Positions 1 through 9,422 of a stretch of 64,000 nt of DNA are shown here, piece after piece. The translations under genes were made by a program, and so were the position numbers. The DNA comes from JACKAQ01 sp020634975 [NCBI: Calditrichia bacterium] (GTDB lineage: Bacteria; Calditrichota; Calditrichia; RBG-13-44-9): assembly GCA_020634975.1 (NCBI GenBank), contig JACKAQ010000003.1:248001-312000 (forward strand), in the 5' to 3' direction. Below the pieces are notes generated by a model. The model saw only the letters and a program-made list of their open reading frames with translations. It made no database searches and had not been told where the DNA came from. The number at the start of each line of letters is the position of its first letter. The stretch's first letter is position 1.

Positions 1-787
1 AAATGAGATACAGCGCCAGTTTTTTGAGCACTTCGATGCGCCTGATGTTGTATCGCTGTGCAATATCGCGCAAAATAATGTCGCTGATATATTGTTGCAG
101 CGCCAAAATATTGCCTTCTGCGTGGTCCTGTTTCACCATTTCCGGAAACCCGCCACCGACCAAATACGATTGCAGCAACGGCTCCAATTTTTCGAACGCT
201 TTGGAGAGATAGAGCATATCCACCGGTTTTTCAAGCTCGCTGAGCACCTTTTTTGGCGCTTTAAATTGCAACATTTCCGCAAACGAAAACGGGAAAACCT
301 CCATCGAGACCTGTCGTCCGGTGAGCAGCGTCGCCAGTTCCTGCGAAAATAACGAAGATGATGATCCGGTGATGATACATTTCATTTGCTCATTTTGCTC
401 GTAATGCGTGCGCAGCCATTTTTCGAAATTGGGGATTTCCTGAATTTCGTCCAACAATATGTAAATTCTGCCTTTAGGTGAATTTATTTCGTGAAATGTT
501 TTGATAATTTCATCCAGAACAGCCAGATTTTTGTCGCTGCCGAAGCGGTAATCTTCAAGATTCATGAACAAAATATTTTTGCCCGGCACCCGCTTTTTTT
601 TGATGAGAAAGTTGATCAGTAGCTTCAACAAACTGCTTTTGCCGGAACGGCGAATACCTTTTACCACCAGAATTTCCCGGCGATCGATCAGCGGCAGAAA
701 TTTTTCCGCGTAAGCAGGACGATCAATCAGATCGTATTTGAACGCCCGTTGCCAGTGCGGATTGTATTGTTCTAACAGATTTTCCAT
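1..787 (-). CDS. AAA-family ATPase with DUF4143-type C-terminus, 3' part cut off by the window edge
   Basis: The reading frame starts at an ATG whose first base is 787 and stays open to base 1, so the C-terminal part lies outside the window. Residues 44-51 form a Walker A motif (GIRRSGKS), and a hydrophobic strand ending in LLDEIQ about 60 residues later is Walker B. The later part (region around bases 60-330) resembles the start of the DUF4143 winged-helix segment that follows AAA_14 in this large family. These proteins are common in bacteria and archaea; their cellular role is mostly unknown, though some behave like selfish or toxin-antitoxin-related ATPases. It is divergent from the next gene, so the 188-base gap must hold both promoters. 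Family assignment is firm, function is not. Confidence 0.85.
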   Translation of the reverse strand, partial: MENLLEQYNPHWQRAFKYDLIDRPAYAEKFLPLIDRREILVVKGIRRSGKSSLLKLLINFLIKKKRVPGKNILFMNLEDYRFGSDKNLAVLDEIIKTFHEINSPKGRIYILLDEIQEIPNFEKWLRTHYEQNEQMKCIITGSSSSLFSQELATLLTGRQVSMEVFPFSFAEMLQFKAPKKVLSELEKPVDMLYLSKAFEKLEPLLQSYLVGGGFPEMVKQDHAEGNILALQQYISDIILRDIAQRYNIRRIEVLKKLALYLI

Positions 788-975
788 TTTACATATCGCC
801 AATTTTAATTTTCAAAAATCAATTTGTCTATTATAATTAACACTTTGCGCATTGTCAACCAAAACTTGCGATTTTTACGTCTAACAATTTTTTTTCCGTG
901 CAATGATTGCACTTGTTTTACAAGCGATTCGGATTTATAATCTATTTTGGAAAACGTAATATTTAACGGATAATA

Positions 976-1746
976 GTGAATACAATTCAGGAAATACAAT
1001 ACATTCGGGATCGCGACGGGCGCAAACTGCCGTTGGAAATTTTGTATGCTGATGAGCGATTGCTGGCAATCAGCAAGCCATCCGGAATTCCGGTAATTCC
1101 CGATCGCTGGCAGCCGGAATTGCCCAACATCCGCGATATTCTCCAGCAACGGCTGGACCGTCAAATCTGGATTGTTCACCGGTTGGATGCGGACACCAGC
1201 GGCATTATGCTTTTTGCGCTGGAACCGGAAATGCACCGCTATTTGAGCCAGCAATTTGAGCACAGCTTGGTCGAAAAAACATATCTCGCGCTGGTGAAAG
1301 GACACCCTGCACCCGACGCCGGCACTATCGATTTGCCGTTGCTGCTCAAAACCAATCAGCGGGCAAAAATGGTGGTCAGCAAAAAAGGCAAACCATCGCA
1401 AACCCATTATAAATTATTGGAAACATTCGAGCGGTTTTCGCTGGTTGAAGCAAAACCCGTCACCGGTCGCACTCACCAAATCCGGGTGCATTTGGCTGAA
1501 CTGGGTTTTCCGTTGGCTATAGATCCGATCTACAGCAGCGCCGATCCCATTCTGCTATCGCAGATAAAAATCCGCTACACGGTATCCACCCGTAAAGCGG
1601 AATTGCCATTAATCGCGCGGCTGACGCTGCATGCCCAACGCATCGAATTTACCGATGAATCCGGGCAACAACGCACTTTTTCGGCGGAACTGCCAAAGGA
1701 TTTTCGTAACTTGCTCAACGCGCTGCAAAAATGGAACCGGAAATAA
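976..1746 (+). CDS. RluA-family rRNA/tRNA pseudouridine synthase
   Basis: A 256-residue protein that would isomerise uridine to pseudouridine in structured RNA. The RluA signature HRLDADTSG is at residues 68-76; Asp71 is the catalytic aspartate. A later TGRTHQIRVH segment is the second conserved RluA motif. There is no N-terminal S4 domain, so it is of the short RluA/TruC type rather than RluD. The start is GTG (976); no ATG lies between it and the conserved core and the preceding purine stretch is a weak ribosome site. The exact target position cannot be read from sequence. Confidence 0.9.
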   Translation: MNTIQEIQYIRDRDGRKLPLEILYADERLLAISKPSGIPVIPDRWQPELPNIRDILQQRLDRQIWIVHRLDADTSGIMLFALEPEMHRYLSQQFEHSLVEKTYLALVKGHPAPDAGTIDLPLLLKTNQRAKMVVSKKGKPSQTHYKLLETFERFSLVEAKPVTGRTHQIRVHLAELGFPLAIDPIYSSADPILLSQIKIRYTVSTRKAELPLIARLTLHAQRIEFTDESGQQRTFSAELPKDFRNLLNALQKWNRK

Positions 1747-2199
1747 TTTTCACACTTTTACGAAAAAAGTTGCCGGACAGGGAACATTATATTTAGCATC
1801 AAGTTATTGATATTTATAGCTTTAAATAGATCAGAGATTGAAGTGGTATTCTTTTTGTATTAATTTTTCTTTTTGTTTTTACATCTATATTCATCACCGC
1901 CGCCTGCTTTAAATTGCCCGGATATTTTGTGACGTGCATTACTCAAATTTGAACCGTTTTTGTCGATCATTCGGATATACCAAATACGCTTGTTGTTCTG
2001 TTCCGGCATGCATTTCTCATTGAACTGAAACGCACCGAGCTGCCGGATTTTGGAAATGTCGATCGACAGCACGAAACGGGCAAGTTACGGCAAATCCGGT
2101 CGTTTTTCACTGGAATACACATCTCCAAAATGGATGTTGGGATGCAGGATTATCTGAATTCAAAAAATCTCTGAAACCCATTTGTAACCAGAAAACAGG
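1747..2199. other. Intergenic gap without a convincing gene
   Basis: About 450 bases. A 70-codon minus-strand frame (1860-2072) starts at GTG without a ribosome site; its composition is protein-like (a GGGDEYRC stretch near the end) and it may be a remnant of a lost gene, but no family is recognisable. No terminator hairpin or repeat was seen. The last part must carry the promoter of the envelope protein starting near 2209. Confidence 0.4.
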
Positions 2200-2208
2200 A
2201 TGATGGAC

Positions 2209-5097
2209 ATGCGACGCGTATTTTCCCCGCTTTTTCTATCTATATTTATTTTGCTGGCCGTGATTAGCGAAACCGCGGTTGCGCAGTTTTTTTATTTCGG
2301 GCGCAACAAGGTTCAATACACGGAATTCCAGTGGCGGATTCTCAAAACTGAACATTTTGATATTTATTACTACCCGGAAATGGAAGAGCTGGCAGAACGC
2401 GGCGCCCATTTTGCGGAGGAGAGTTACGCCGATCTCGAAAATAAATTCAATTTCGCGGTGACGCGCCGGATTCCGCTGATTTTTTACAGTTCACATTTGC
2501 ATTTTCAGCAAACCAATGTGACACCGGGACACATCCCCGAAGGCGTTGGCGGCTTTTTCGAATTTCTGAAGGGACGAGTGGTTATCCCAAGCAATGGCGA
2601 TATTAACCAATTTCGAAAAGTCATTCAGCACGAGTTGGTGCACGTTTTTATGCATGCCAAAGTGTATTACGTAAACAAAGAGCACGGCAGATTTGACGGC
2701 ACTTATCCCCCACTTTGGTTTGTGGAAGGGCTGGCGGAATATTGGTCCAGCGAGTGGGATGCGCAGGCGGAAATGGTGATAAAAGACGCCGTTTTGCACA
2801 ATTATATGGTTCCGCTATCGCAAATGTATCGCATTTATGGCACGTTCACGATGTATAAAGCAGGTCAGGCGATTCTCGAATACATTGCCGCAAACTACGG
2901 TGAGGAGAAAATTCTCCAATTCATGGAGGACATCTGGAAGCACAGCAAATTTTCCGAAGTGTTTCAGGAAGTGACTGGCAAAACCTATGAACAATTTGAT
3001 CAGGAATGGATTTACCACCTGCAAAAACTATATTATCCGCAGTTGAAAACCCACGATTTTTCACGAATGATTTCCAAAACCATTGTCCGTGACGGCTACA
3101 ATTTCAAACCGGCATATTTTAAAGATGGCGAAGATGAGCACGTTGTTTTCGTAGGCAACCGTACCGGCTATTCAAATATTTTCATGACCGACGTTTCTGC
3201 CCAAACTGAAGGCAAAAAGAAGAAAACCAGAACGCTGGTGAAAGGTGGACGCAGCTCGGATTTTGAGGCATTTCACCTGTTTTCCAGCAAAATAGATGTG
3301 TCCAAAAACGGTGTTTTGGCGTTCTCGTCCAAAAGCGGGGAAAACGACGCGCTGTATTTGTACGACATCAAAACCGGCGATATTATTCACAAATACCAAT
3401 GGCGCGATATCGTCGGCATTTCCTCCCCGAGCTTTTCGCCCGACGGGCGACGCGTTGTGTTCTCCGGACTTAATTTCAGCGGAAACAATGATTTATATAT
3501 CCTCGAATTAAAAAATGACGAAGTAATGCAGTTGACCAACGATTTTTACGACGACGCTGCACCGTCATTTTCGCCGGACGGGCAGAAAATTGCATTTTCC
3601 TCCGATCGAACGGTTTATGGCGATCGCTGGAGCTCCAACATTTTTGTGTTCGATCTGCAAACCAATCTCATTCATTATGTAACGGTCGGGCAACATCAGG
3701 ATCACACACCGGTGTGGTCACCAAACGGTAAATATCTGGCGTTCACTTCCGATCGCGATTCGCTGAAATCGTTGAACATCTGGGTGGCGGATGTATCACA
3801 AACGCAATATCTCGATTTATGGCTCACCGATGCAACAGACAGCAAAATTGGCATTGACACAGATTACAGCAACGTTCCAGTCAAACAAATTACACAATTT
3901 GCCAACGCAGCATTCGATCCCGAGTGGATGGGCGATGACGAATTGTGCTTCACTGTTTTTGAAGGCAGCCGCTTCCAAATTCGTAAAATGGATAAAATTC
4001 AGGAAAAGATCGACGAAGCCAAGCCTGAAACCGTTGATAAACCGATACTTAGCCAACATTATTGGAAACCGGGATCGCTCGGCGGACAAAAGGTGCTCGC
4101 AAAACTTAAGTACGAAAAAGATTACGATATGGACATCGCGCAAACGCAGGTGAACCAGGATCCGATTTGGGGAACCAACGGCGGCGCGCTGCTCGCTTTC
4201 ACCGATTTGCTCGGCAACGACCAGTACTACATTTTATTATATAACAACGCCCAAAGCCGTTCGGATTTTTTGCGAAGCATGAATTTTGCGGTGTCGAAAG
4301 TGTCGCTGGGCAAACGTACCAATCACGCTTACGGGCTGTTCCGTTACTCCGGACGCTTTTTTAATTACAAAGATGACTTTTTTTATGAGGATCGCGCCGG
4401 TGGATTTTTCACGATCAGCTATCCGTTTTCACATTTCAAACGGTTCGAATTCAGCACGAATTTAAGCTATTCGGATAAGGACGTGACCGGGCTGGATCGC
4501 CGTTATGCGTGGCTGACCTCCAATTTTGTTTCGCTGATTCACGACAACTCCATCTGGTCGTACACCGGTCCGGTGGAAGGCACGCGATACAACTTATCTG
4601 TCGGTAATACATACGATATACGGTTTTCCAACGTCAACTACTGGACATTTTTGGTGGACATCCGCAAATATGTCCGTCTGATGCCAAGCCTTACGTACGC
4701 CTCGCGATATATGGGTTTGTTCAACGATGGCCGCGAAACGCGCTGGTTTTATCTCGGTGGCAGTTGGGATATGCGCGGTTACAGCCGCTGGTCCATTCGC
4801 GGCGAAAAAGTGCTGTTTACCTCGCACGAGCTGCGGTTTCCGTTTATCGATTATCTGGGCATCAAATTCCCGTTTTTATCGATGGTGTTTCCCGGTATTC
4901 GCGGTGCGCTGTTTTTCGACGCTGGAAACGCATGGAACGGCAACGATTACGAAGGGTTGATCGGCAGTTTCGGTTATGGTTTCCGTTTTAATTTGGGCGG
5001 ATTTTTGGTGCTGCGACTAGATGTCGGGAAGAAAACCGACTTCGAGAGTGTCAATAAAGATTGGTTCACACAGTTCTTTTTCGGATGGGATTTTTGA
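2209..5097 (+). CDS. Envelope protein: gluzincin peptidase-like domain, WD40-like propeller, Omp85-type barrel end
   Basis: A 962-residue exported protein. The signal peptide ends near TAVA-Q. Residues 141-145 are HELVH and WFVEGLAEY follows at about 170-178, the HExxH plus glutamate arrangement of MA-clan (gluzincin) metallopeptidases of the Peptidase_MA type. From about residue 300 come PD40/TolB-like blades with repeated SFSPDGR/K and AFSSDR signatures. The last 250 residues look like the end of an Omp85/bacterial surface antigen barrel: GGSWDMRGY, then ELRFPF, then LFFDAGNAW, ending in an aromatic residue (F). Start: the AGGA at 2197-2200 is 8 bases before ATG 2209 but overlaps the earlier in-frame ATG at 2200, so 2209 is preferred. 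Whether the peptidase is active is unknown. Proteins of this architecture occur in FCB bacteria, usually annotated as TolB-like or hypothetical. Confidence 0.8.
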   Translation: MRRVFSPLFLSIFILLAVISETAVAQFFYFGRNKVQYTEFQWRILKTEHFDIYYYPEMEELAERGAHFAEESYADLENKFNFAVTRRIPLIFYSSHLHFQQTNVTPGHIPEGVGGFFEFLKGRVVIPSNGDINQFRKVIQHELVHVFMHAKVYYVNKEHGRFDGTYPPLWFVEGLAEYWSSEWDAQAEMVIKDAVLHNYMVPLSQMYRIYGTFTMYKAGQAILEYIAANYGEEKILQFMEDIWKHSKFSEVFQEVTGKTYEQFDQEWIYHLQKLYYPQLKTHDFSRMISKTIVRDGYNFKPAYFKDGEDEHVVFVGNRTGYSNIFMTDVSAQTEGKKKKTRTLVKGGRSSDFEAFHLFSSKIDVSKNGVLAFSSKSGENDALYLYDIKTGDIIHKYQWRDIVGISSPSFSPDGRRVVFSGLNFSGNNDLYILELKNDEVMQLTNDFYDDAAPSFSPDGQKIAFSSDRTVYGDRWSSNIFVFDLQTNLIHYVTVGQHQDHTPVWSPNGKYLAFTSDRDSLKSLNIWVADVSQTQYLDLWLTDATDSKIGIDTDYSNVPVKQITQFANAAFDPEWMGDDELCFTVFEGSRFQIRKMDKIQEKIDEAKPETVDKPILSQHYWKPGSLGGQKVLAKLKYEKDYDMDIAQTQVNQDPIWGTNGGALLAFTDLLGNDQYYILLYNNAQSRSDFLRSMNFAVSKVSLGKRTNHAYGLFRYSGRFFNYKDDFFYEDRAGGFFTISYPFSHFKRFEFSTNLSYSDKDVTGLDRRYAWLTSNFVSLIHDNSIWSYTGPVEGTRYNLSVGNTYDIRFSNVNYWTFLVDIRKYVRLMPSLTYASRYMGLFNDGRETRWFYLGGSWDMRGYSRWSIRGEKVLFTSHELRFPFIDYLGIKFPFLSMVFPGIRGALFFDAGNAWNGNDYEGLIGSFGYGFRFNLGGFLVLRLDVGKKTDFESVNKDWFTQFFFGWDF

Positions 5098-5178
5098 CGG
5101 AAAATTTCAGCAGGTTCATAAAAAACATGTGTCTAACTTTATTATTTTTAACAGATTGAACAAAAACGAGTACAAAAA

Positions 5179-6375
5179 ATGATTAAGCTAAATTTCTATT
5201 TCCGGCAAAAACTTCTATCCTTTATCCTTTATCCTTTATCCTTCCTCATAGCCACATCCTGCACCGGATTGGTGAAATTAAGTTTACCGCCGGAAAACGA
5301 GATCACTGAAGAAAACAGCTGGCTGAAGCTGGGCAGAAACGAGCAGCGCCAGAATAATGTTCATAAAAACATTTCGCCGCCGTTGAATATTGTTTGGGAT
5401 AGCGGCACAAAATCAGTGGTGACAAATCATCCGCTGGCAGTTGGTGACTACATATTTGCACCAACGCTCAACGGCACCATTTACACCTTTCTGTACGATA
5501 CCGGCGAACGCATCGGAGATGGCAAACTGACCGCAGCAATGGGCGCATCCCCCACAATTGTCGGGCGGGATATGTATGCCTCGGGAACCATTGGCGATAA
5601 AACGCTGATCGGCTTCCGGCTCGAAAAAGCAGATAAATTTATGAAACGGAAATTTCCGCATATCAACACATCGCCGGTGGTGGCGGACAACCGCATATTT
5701 TTTGGCTCACACAACGGTGTTTTTTATTGTGTAAATCAGGAAACTGGTGAAAAAATTTGGGAATTTAAAGCGAAATCGCCCATCCGCAGCTCTCCCGCAA
5801 CTGTTCGGCAGCACATCTATTTTGCAGACGACAAAGGCTCGGTTTACGCGCTGGATATGAGTTCAGGCGTTAAAATTTGGGAATCGCAGCTAACCGGAAA
5901 TATTTATTCGTATCCGGTTCTGGATGATTCGCTGCTGTATATCGGCACTACGGAAGGGCATTTTTACGCGCTCAATTTGAGCACCGGGAAAACCAACTGG
6001 CAAACCAAAATAGAGGGTGCAATTTTCAGCAGTCCCTCAATGTATGGCAACACATTGTATTTGGGCAACAATGCCCACACGGTAAAAGCGCTGGACAAAC
6101 ACACCGGTAAAACGATCTGGACATTCAAAACCGGCGGCATTGTGAACACTGCACCATTGGCTTCGCCGGATTATGTTTATGTTTCATCGTGGGACGGGAA
6201 TTTATACGTTCTGAACCGTTTTTCCGGCGAATCCGTTTATCAGGTTGAATTCAAAAAACCGCTGAAATCATCGCCGATTATTTTCCGCGACTACGTTTTA
6301 GTGCAAACCGCAAACGGTAAAATGTATGCATTGGCCAACGAAAAATTTGTAGCTGAACGGAGTGACCGCAAATGA
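5179..6375 (+). CDS. PQQ-like beta-propeller lipoprotein (BamB-like fold)
   Basis: 398 residues. A basic N-terminus, a hydrophobic stretch and IATSC at 24-28 make a type II signal peptide with Cys28 as the lipidated residue. The rest consists of about seven repeats with the PQQ-blade pattern, for example VYALDMSSGVKIWE, FYALNLSTGKTNWQ and VKALDKHTGKTIWT. BamB, the outer-membrane assembly lipoprotein, has this fold, but so do many other propellers, so no BamB role is claimed. Its stop overlaps the start of the next gene by four bases (ATGA), so the two are translated together. The signal peptide is encoded across a heptanucleotide tandem repeat (see 5215-5241). Confidence 0.8.
   Translation: MIKLNFYFRQKLLSFILYPLSFLIATSCTGLVKLSLPPENEITEENSWLKLGRNEQRQNNVHKNISPPLNIVWDSGTKSVVTNHPLAVGDYIFAPTLNGTIYTFLYDTGERIGDGKLTAAMGASPTIVGRDMYASGTIGDKTLIGFRLEKADKFMKRKFPHINTSPVVADNRIFFGSHNGVFYCVNQETGEKIWEFKAKSPIRSSPATVRQHIYFADDKGSVYALDMSSGVKIWESQLTGNIYSYPVLDDSLLYIGTTEGHFYALNLSTGKTNWQTKIEGAIFSSPSMYGNTLYLGNNAHTVKALDKHTGKTIWTFKTGGIVNTAPLASPDYVYVSSWDGNLYVLNRFSGESVYQVEFKKPLKSSPIIFRDYVLVQTANGKMYALANEKFVAERSDRK
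5215..5241. repeat. Heptanucleotide tandem repeat TTTATCC inside a signal-peptide coding region
   Basis: Three exact TTTATCC units at 5221-5241, preceded by a partial unit (CTATCC, 5215-5220). The repeat encodes the hydrophobic part of the lipoprotein signal peptide. Because 7 is not a multiple of 3, gain or loss of one unit would shift the frame. Confidence 0.85.
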
Positions 6376-7139
6376 AAACACATTTCAATATCCTGTTTTT
6401 ACTGAGCTTATCCACATTTGTTTTTGGGCAGGAAACCGGGCGATTGAACATCACATCCACACCCGAAGGGTGTTGGGTTCGCATCGATTCTATTCTCGTT
6501 GGCAAAACGCCATTGACGGATCTGGAAGTTGCAGCCGGCAATCATAATGTTCAAATTTATCCGCCGCAAAACGGCATCTGGAATGTCGAAACCCGGGAAT
6601 TGACTGTAACCGTTTCGCCAAACCGGAGTGAATCGCTGAACGCCACTTTTGCCAATCCGGTGTATATCAATTGTGTTCCATATGGCGCAGCACTCTATTC
6701 GGACACCAGTTTTATCAGCAAAACGCCGGTTTATTTGTCGTACGATGAACATCACGGGCAATCGTTCCGGCTCGTCAAAAAAGGGTATAAATCTTATGAA
6801 TTTGTGTTGAACAGCCCCAATGCTGTAATCGCTCAATTGGAAAAAGATGATTCATTTATTGCAACACAACATCAGCCGGAATTGCTGGGCGTTATCCCCA
6901 AACAGCATTTCAAAAGCAAATTTACTTTGCTGGCAGTGAGTGTCGCGACCCATTGGGCATCCTTTTATTTAAAAAATGTTGCCGACAAAAAATTTGAAAA
7001 ATATGAACGGGCATCCGATCCGGTGTTGATCGACCAATATTGGAACAGTACCAAAAAATACGACCGGTTAGCAGATATCTCGCTGGGCGTATCCTTTGCC
7101 AGCCTCGCCGGTTTGATTTATATGGTTATTTGGCAGTAA
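6372..7139 (+). CDS. PEGA-domain exported protein
   Basis: 255 residues with a signal peptide ending near VFG-Q. Residues 17-95 contain a PEGA domain (LNITSTPEGCWVRID, then GKTPLTDLEVAAG), a small beta domain that often binds or displays surface partners in FCB bacteria. A second PEGA-like stretch with a conserved KTPVYLSYDEH follows. The C-terminus holds two hydrophobic segments (about 180-200 and 235-253) that may span the membrane. It starts inside the stop codon of the PQQ lipoprotein gene, which argues for a joint envelope role. Function unknown. Confidence 0.7.
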   Translation: MKTHFNILFLLSLSTFVFGQETGRLNITSTPEGCWVRIDSILVGKTPLTDLEVAAGNHNVQIYPPQNGIWNVETRELTVTVSPNRSESLNATFANPVYINCVPYGAALYSDTSFISKTPVYLSYDEHHGQSFRLVKKGYKSYEFVLNSPNAVIAQLEKDDSFIATQHQPELLGVIPKQHFKSKFTLLAVSVATHWASFYLKNVADKKFEKYERASDPVLIDQYWNSTKKYDRLADISLGVSFASLAGLIYMVIWQ

Positions 7140-7323
7140 TTTTTGCAAAAAACATTTTCCTTTTTCGTTGCCAAGCGAGATTTTACTTGTTTAAATTCTC
7201 CTCCTCGTAACTGTCTTTTCTTCGGGTCGTTAACCTTAAAATTATTTGGGACGACAATTTTGTTACGGTTATCCGACACTGCTGCCGGAAACACCGATTT
7301 TTCATAGACTTACAGGAGGACCA

Positions 7324-8598
7324 ATGAGCTACATGAAACAGCGTAACCCTTTTGAGAATGCGTTAAAGCAATTCGACAGGGCAGCAGAAATTCTTAATCT
7401 CACCCAAAATCAGATCAACATGATCAAAGAGCCACGCCGGGTAACCGAGGTCAATTTACCGGTGCACATGGATAATGGGGATATCACATTATTTAAAGGT
7501 TTCCGGGTACAGCACAGCATCGCACGCGGTCCGGCGAAAGGCGGTATCCGCTTTCACCAGGATGTGAATGTGGACGAAGTGAAAGCGCTGGCTTTCTGGA
7601 TGACGTACAAGTGTGCGGTGGTAAACGTGCCCTTTGGCGGTGGAAAAGGCGGCATCATTGTAGATCCCAACCAGCTTTCCCGGTCAGAATTGGAGCGATT
7701 GACCCGTCGGTATTTTGCAGAAATGGAAGATTTGTTCGGTCCGGATCGCGACATTCCGGCACCGGATATCAACACAAATCCGCAAATAATGAGCTGGATG
7801 TTCGACACATATTCCATGCACCGAAAGGAGCACACACCGGCTGTCATCACCGGAAAACCGCTGGAACTGGGTGGCTCTGCCGGACGGACGGAAGCCACGG
7901 CGCAAGGCATGTTTTATTGCGTTCGCGAAGCCGTAAAATATATGGATTTCAATTTGGACAATTGCTCAGTTGCAATTCAGGGGTTCGGAAATGCCGGATC
8001 ATTTGCGGCAAAACTACTCAACGAAGCTGGTGCAAAAGTGGTGGCCATTTCGGATGTTACCGGCGCATATTACAATCCCAAAGGCATCAACATTAATGTT
8101 GCTATCAATACCTGCACCAACAACAAACGGTGGAGTTTGGAAGGCTTGGGAGATAATTTCAAAGTGGAAAAGCTCGATAACCCGATGGATTTATTGGAGT
8201 TGGATGTCGATGTTTTGATTCCCGCCGCTCTGGAAAACCAGATCACTGAAGATAATGCCGAACGTATTCGCGCCAAATTGATCGCCGAATGCGCCAACGG
8301 GCCAATCACAGTAGAAGCAGATGCCATCCTCGATGACAAAAATATTGTCCGGATTCCGGACATTTTGTGCAACGCCGGCGGTGTCACCGTTTCGTATCTG
8401 GAATGGGTGCAAAATCGCATGGGCTATTATTGGAACAAAGATCGTGTGAATGAGGATCTGGAGCGAATTATGGTTCAGGCATTCAACGAAGTTTGGGAAA
8501 CGCGCGAGCAATTTAACGTGAACATGCGGGTTGCCGCATTTATCCGGTCTATCCAACGGGTAACCCGGGCATCGGAGTTGCGCGGGCTGTATCATTAG
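7324..8598 (+). CDS. gdhA: Glutamate dehydrogenase (Glu/Leu/Phe/Val dehydrogenase family)
   Basis: 424 residues. It would catalyse the reversible oxidative deamination of glutamate to 2-oxoglutarate and ammonia with NAD(P). Seen: KGFRVQHSIARGPAKGGIRF in the substrate domain, VVNVPFGGGKGG with Lys108 as the expected catalytic lysine, a Rossmann signature (QGFGNAGSFAA), and the C-terminal CNAGGVTVSYLEWVQN. The frame is open from a TTG at 7246, but a strong AGGAGG at 7315-7320 with ATG at 7324 fixes the start. It is a single gene between its own promoter region and a strong terminator. Confidence 0.95.
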   Translation: MSYMKQRNPFENALKQFDRAAEILNLTQNQINMIKEPRRVTEVNLPVHMDNGDITLFKGFRVQHSIARGPAKGGIRFHQDVNVDEVKALAFWMTYKCAVVNVPFGGGKGGIIVDPNQLSRSELERLTRRYFAEMEDLFGPDRDIPAPDINTNPQIMSWMFDTYSMHRKEHTPAVITGKPLELGGSAGRTEATAQGMFYCVREAVKYMDFNLDNCSVAIQGFGNAGSFAAKLLNEAGAKVVAISDVTGAYYNPKGININVAINTCTNNKRWSLEGLGDNFKVEKLDNPMDLLELDVDVLIPAALENQITEDNAERIRAKLIAECANGPITVEADAILDDKNIVRIPDILCNAGGVTVSYLEWVQNRMGYYWNKDRVNEDLERIMVQAFNEVWETREQFNVNMRVAAFIRSIQRVTRASELRGLYH

Positions 8599-8627
8599 AC
8601 ATTTTTCTTCACCAATAATTTTTCTAA

Positions 8628-8665
8628 AACCTCTCAAATGGCTATATTATTTGAGAGGTTTTTTT
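8628..8665 (+). terminator. Rho-independent terminator after gdhA
   Basis: A perfect 12-bp stem (8628-8639 with 8649-8660), a 9-base loop and a run of seven T (8659-8665), about 30 bases after the gdhA stop. Confidence 0.92.
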
Positions 8666-8695
8666 GTTGTTTTAGAACATGAAAAAGAGGCAGGA

Positions 8696-9073
8696 ATGTC
8701 ACGAATTGCATTTAAAATACCCTCCGTTTATTCCGATCTTGGTGAGGGCGACGGCGTTTTACATCTCGAAAATGACCAAATTCTAATTGAATATCAGATA
8801 AAAGATGCGTTTATCGGCGTGCTAAAATCGAATATTCAGAAAGTCATTGTACCGTTAGTGGATATTCACGATATTGTTTTTCAATCAAAATTGATACATT
8901 CCAAACTGATTCTCAGCACCAAAAAAATGAGCACTTTGGCAAATATTCCCGGATCTGAAAAAGGTGAAATAAAACTCAATATTGCCCGAAGTGATAAGGC
9001 AAATGCCCAACAATTTGTGGAAGATGTGATGTTTCGTGTTTCAGAATTGCGGTTAAAGCAAATGGATACATGA
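8696..9073 (+). CDS. Uncharacterised 125-residue protein
   Basis: No family recognised. The open frame begins inside the gdhA terminator, but a ribosome site GGCAGGA just before ATG 8696 marks the real start (MSRIAFKIPSVYSD). The sequence is rich in alternating hydrophobic residues, suggesting a beta-rich domain, and ends in a polar helix (VEDVMFRVSELRLKQ), a layout seen in PH-like folds. There is no signal peptide or membrane segment, so it should be cytoplasmic. It converges with the cupin gene, with one base between the stops. Confidence 0.6.
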   Translation: MSRIAFKIPSVYSDLGEGDGVLHLENDQILIEYQIKDAFIGVLKSNIQKVIVPLVDIHDIVFQSKLIHSKLILSTKKMSTLANIPGSEKGEIKLNIARSDKANAQQFVEDVMFRVSELRLKQMDT

Positions 9074-9074
9074 T

Positions 9075-9422
9075 TTACAGCGTTACAAAAATAGACCGGC
9101 GCGGCTGGCTATTACTGATTTTTGTGCGATGACCTTTGCCGGTTGTGTCCTCAACCAACAATATATCTCCCCCACGGAAACGGCGTTTTTCGCCGGTACT
9201 CACCTCAATTTCAATTTCGCCATCCAGCAAAATAACGTATTGGCGTTGTGGTGCATTGTGCCAATCGTAATCGTAACTGGCATCGTTTTCCCGAAAGATG
9301 ATGGATGTTGCAGGTTGCGCAGCGGACAATCGCCCGATCTCACCGGCATCGGTTAATGGAATTTCCAGTTCTGCGAAATGACTGTCACCGGATGCGTCAC
9401 TAAAAATTCGGGTTATGTTCAT
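9075..9422 (-). CDS. Small cupin-domain protein
   Basis: 115 residues forming a single cupin barrel: DWHNAPQRQYVILLDGEIEIEV is the first cupin motif region and FRGGDILLVEDTTGKGHRT the second, with the histidine and acidic residues that usually hold a metal. No substrate can be named. Its ATG (9422) lies inside the last codons of the nitroreductase gene in another frame (overlap 9400-9422), so it was probably translated by coupling to that gene, which is now broken. Confidence 0.75.
   Translation of the reverse strand: MNITRIFSDASGDSHFAELEIPLTDAGEIGRLSAAQPATSIIFRENDASYDYDWHNAPQRQYVILLDGEIEIEVSTGEKRRFRGGDILLVEDTTGKGHRTKISNSQPRRSIFVTL

Noticed and set aside
805-1407. Minus-strand 200-codon frame over the pseudouridine synthase gene
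   Set aside because: Lies antisense to a gene with clear RluA motifs; composition of a shadow frame.
1860-2072. Minus-strand 70-codon frame
   Set aside because: Protein-like composition but GTG start without ribosome site and no recognisable family; noted only as possible remnant.
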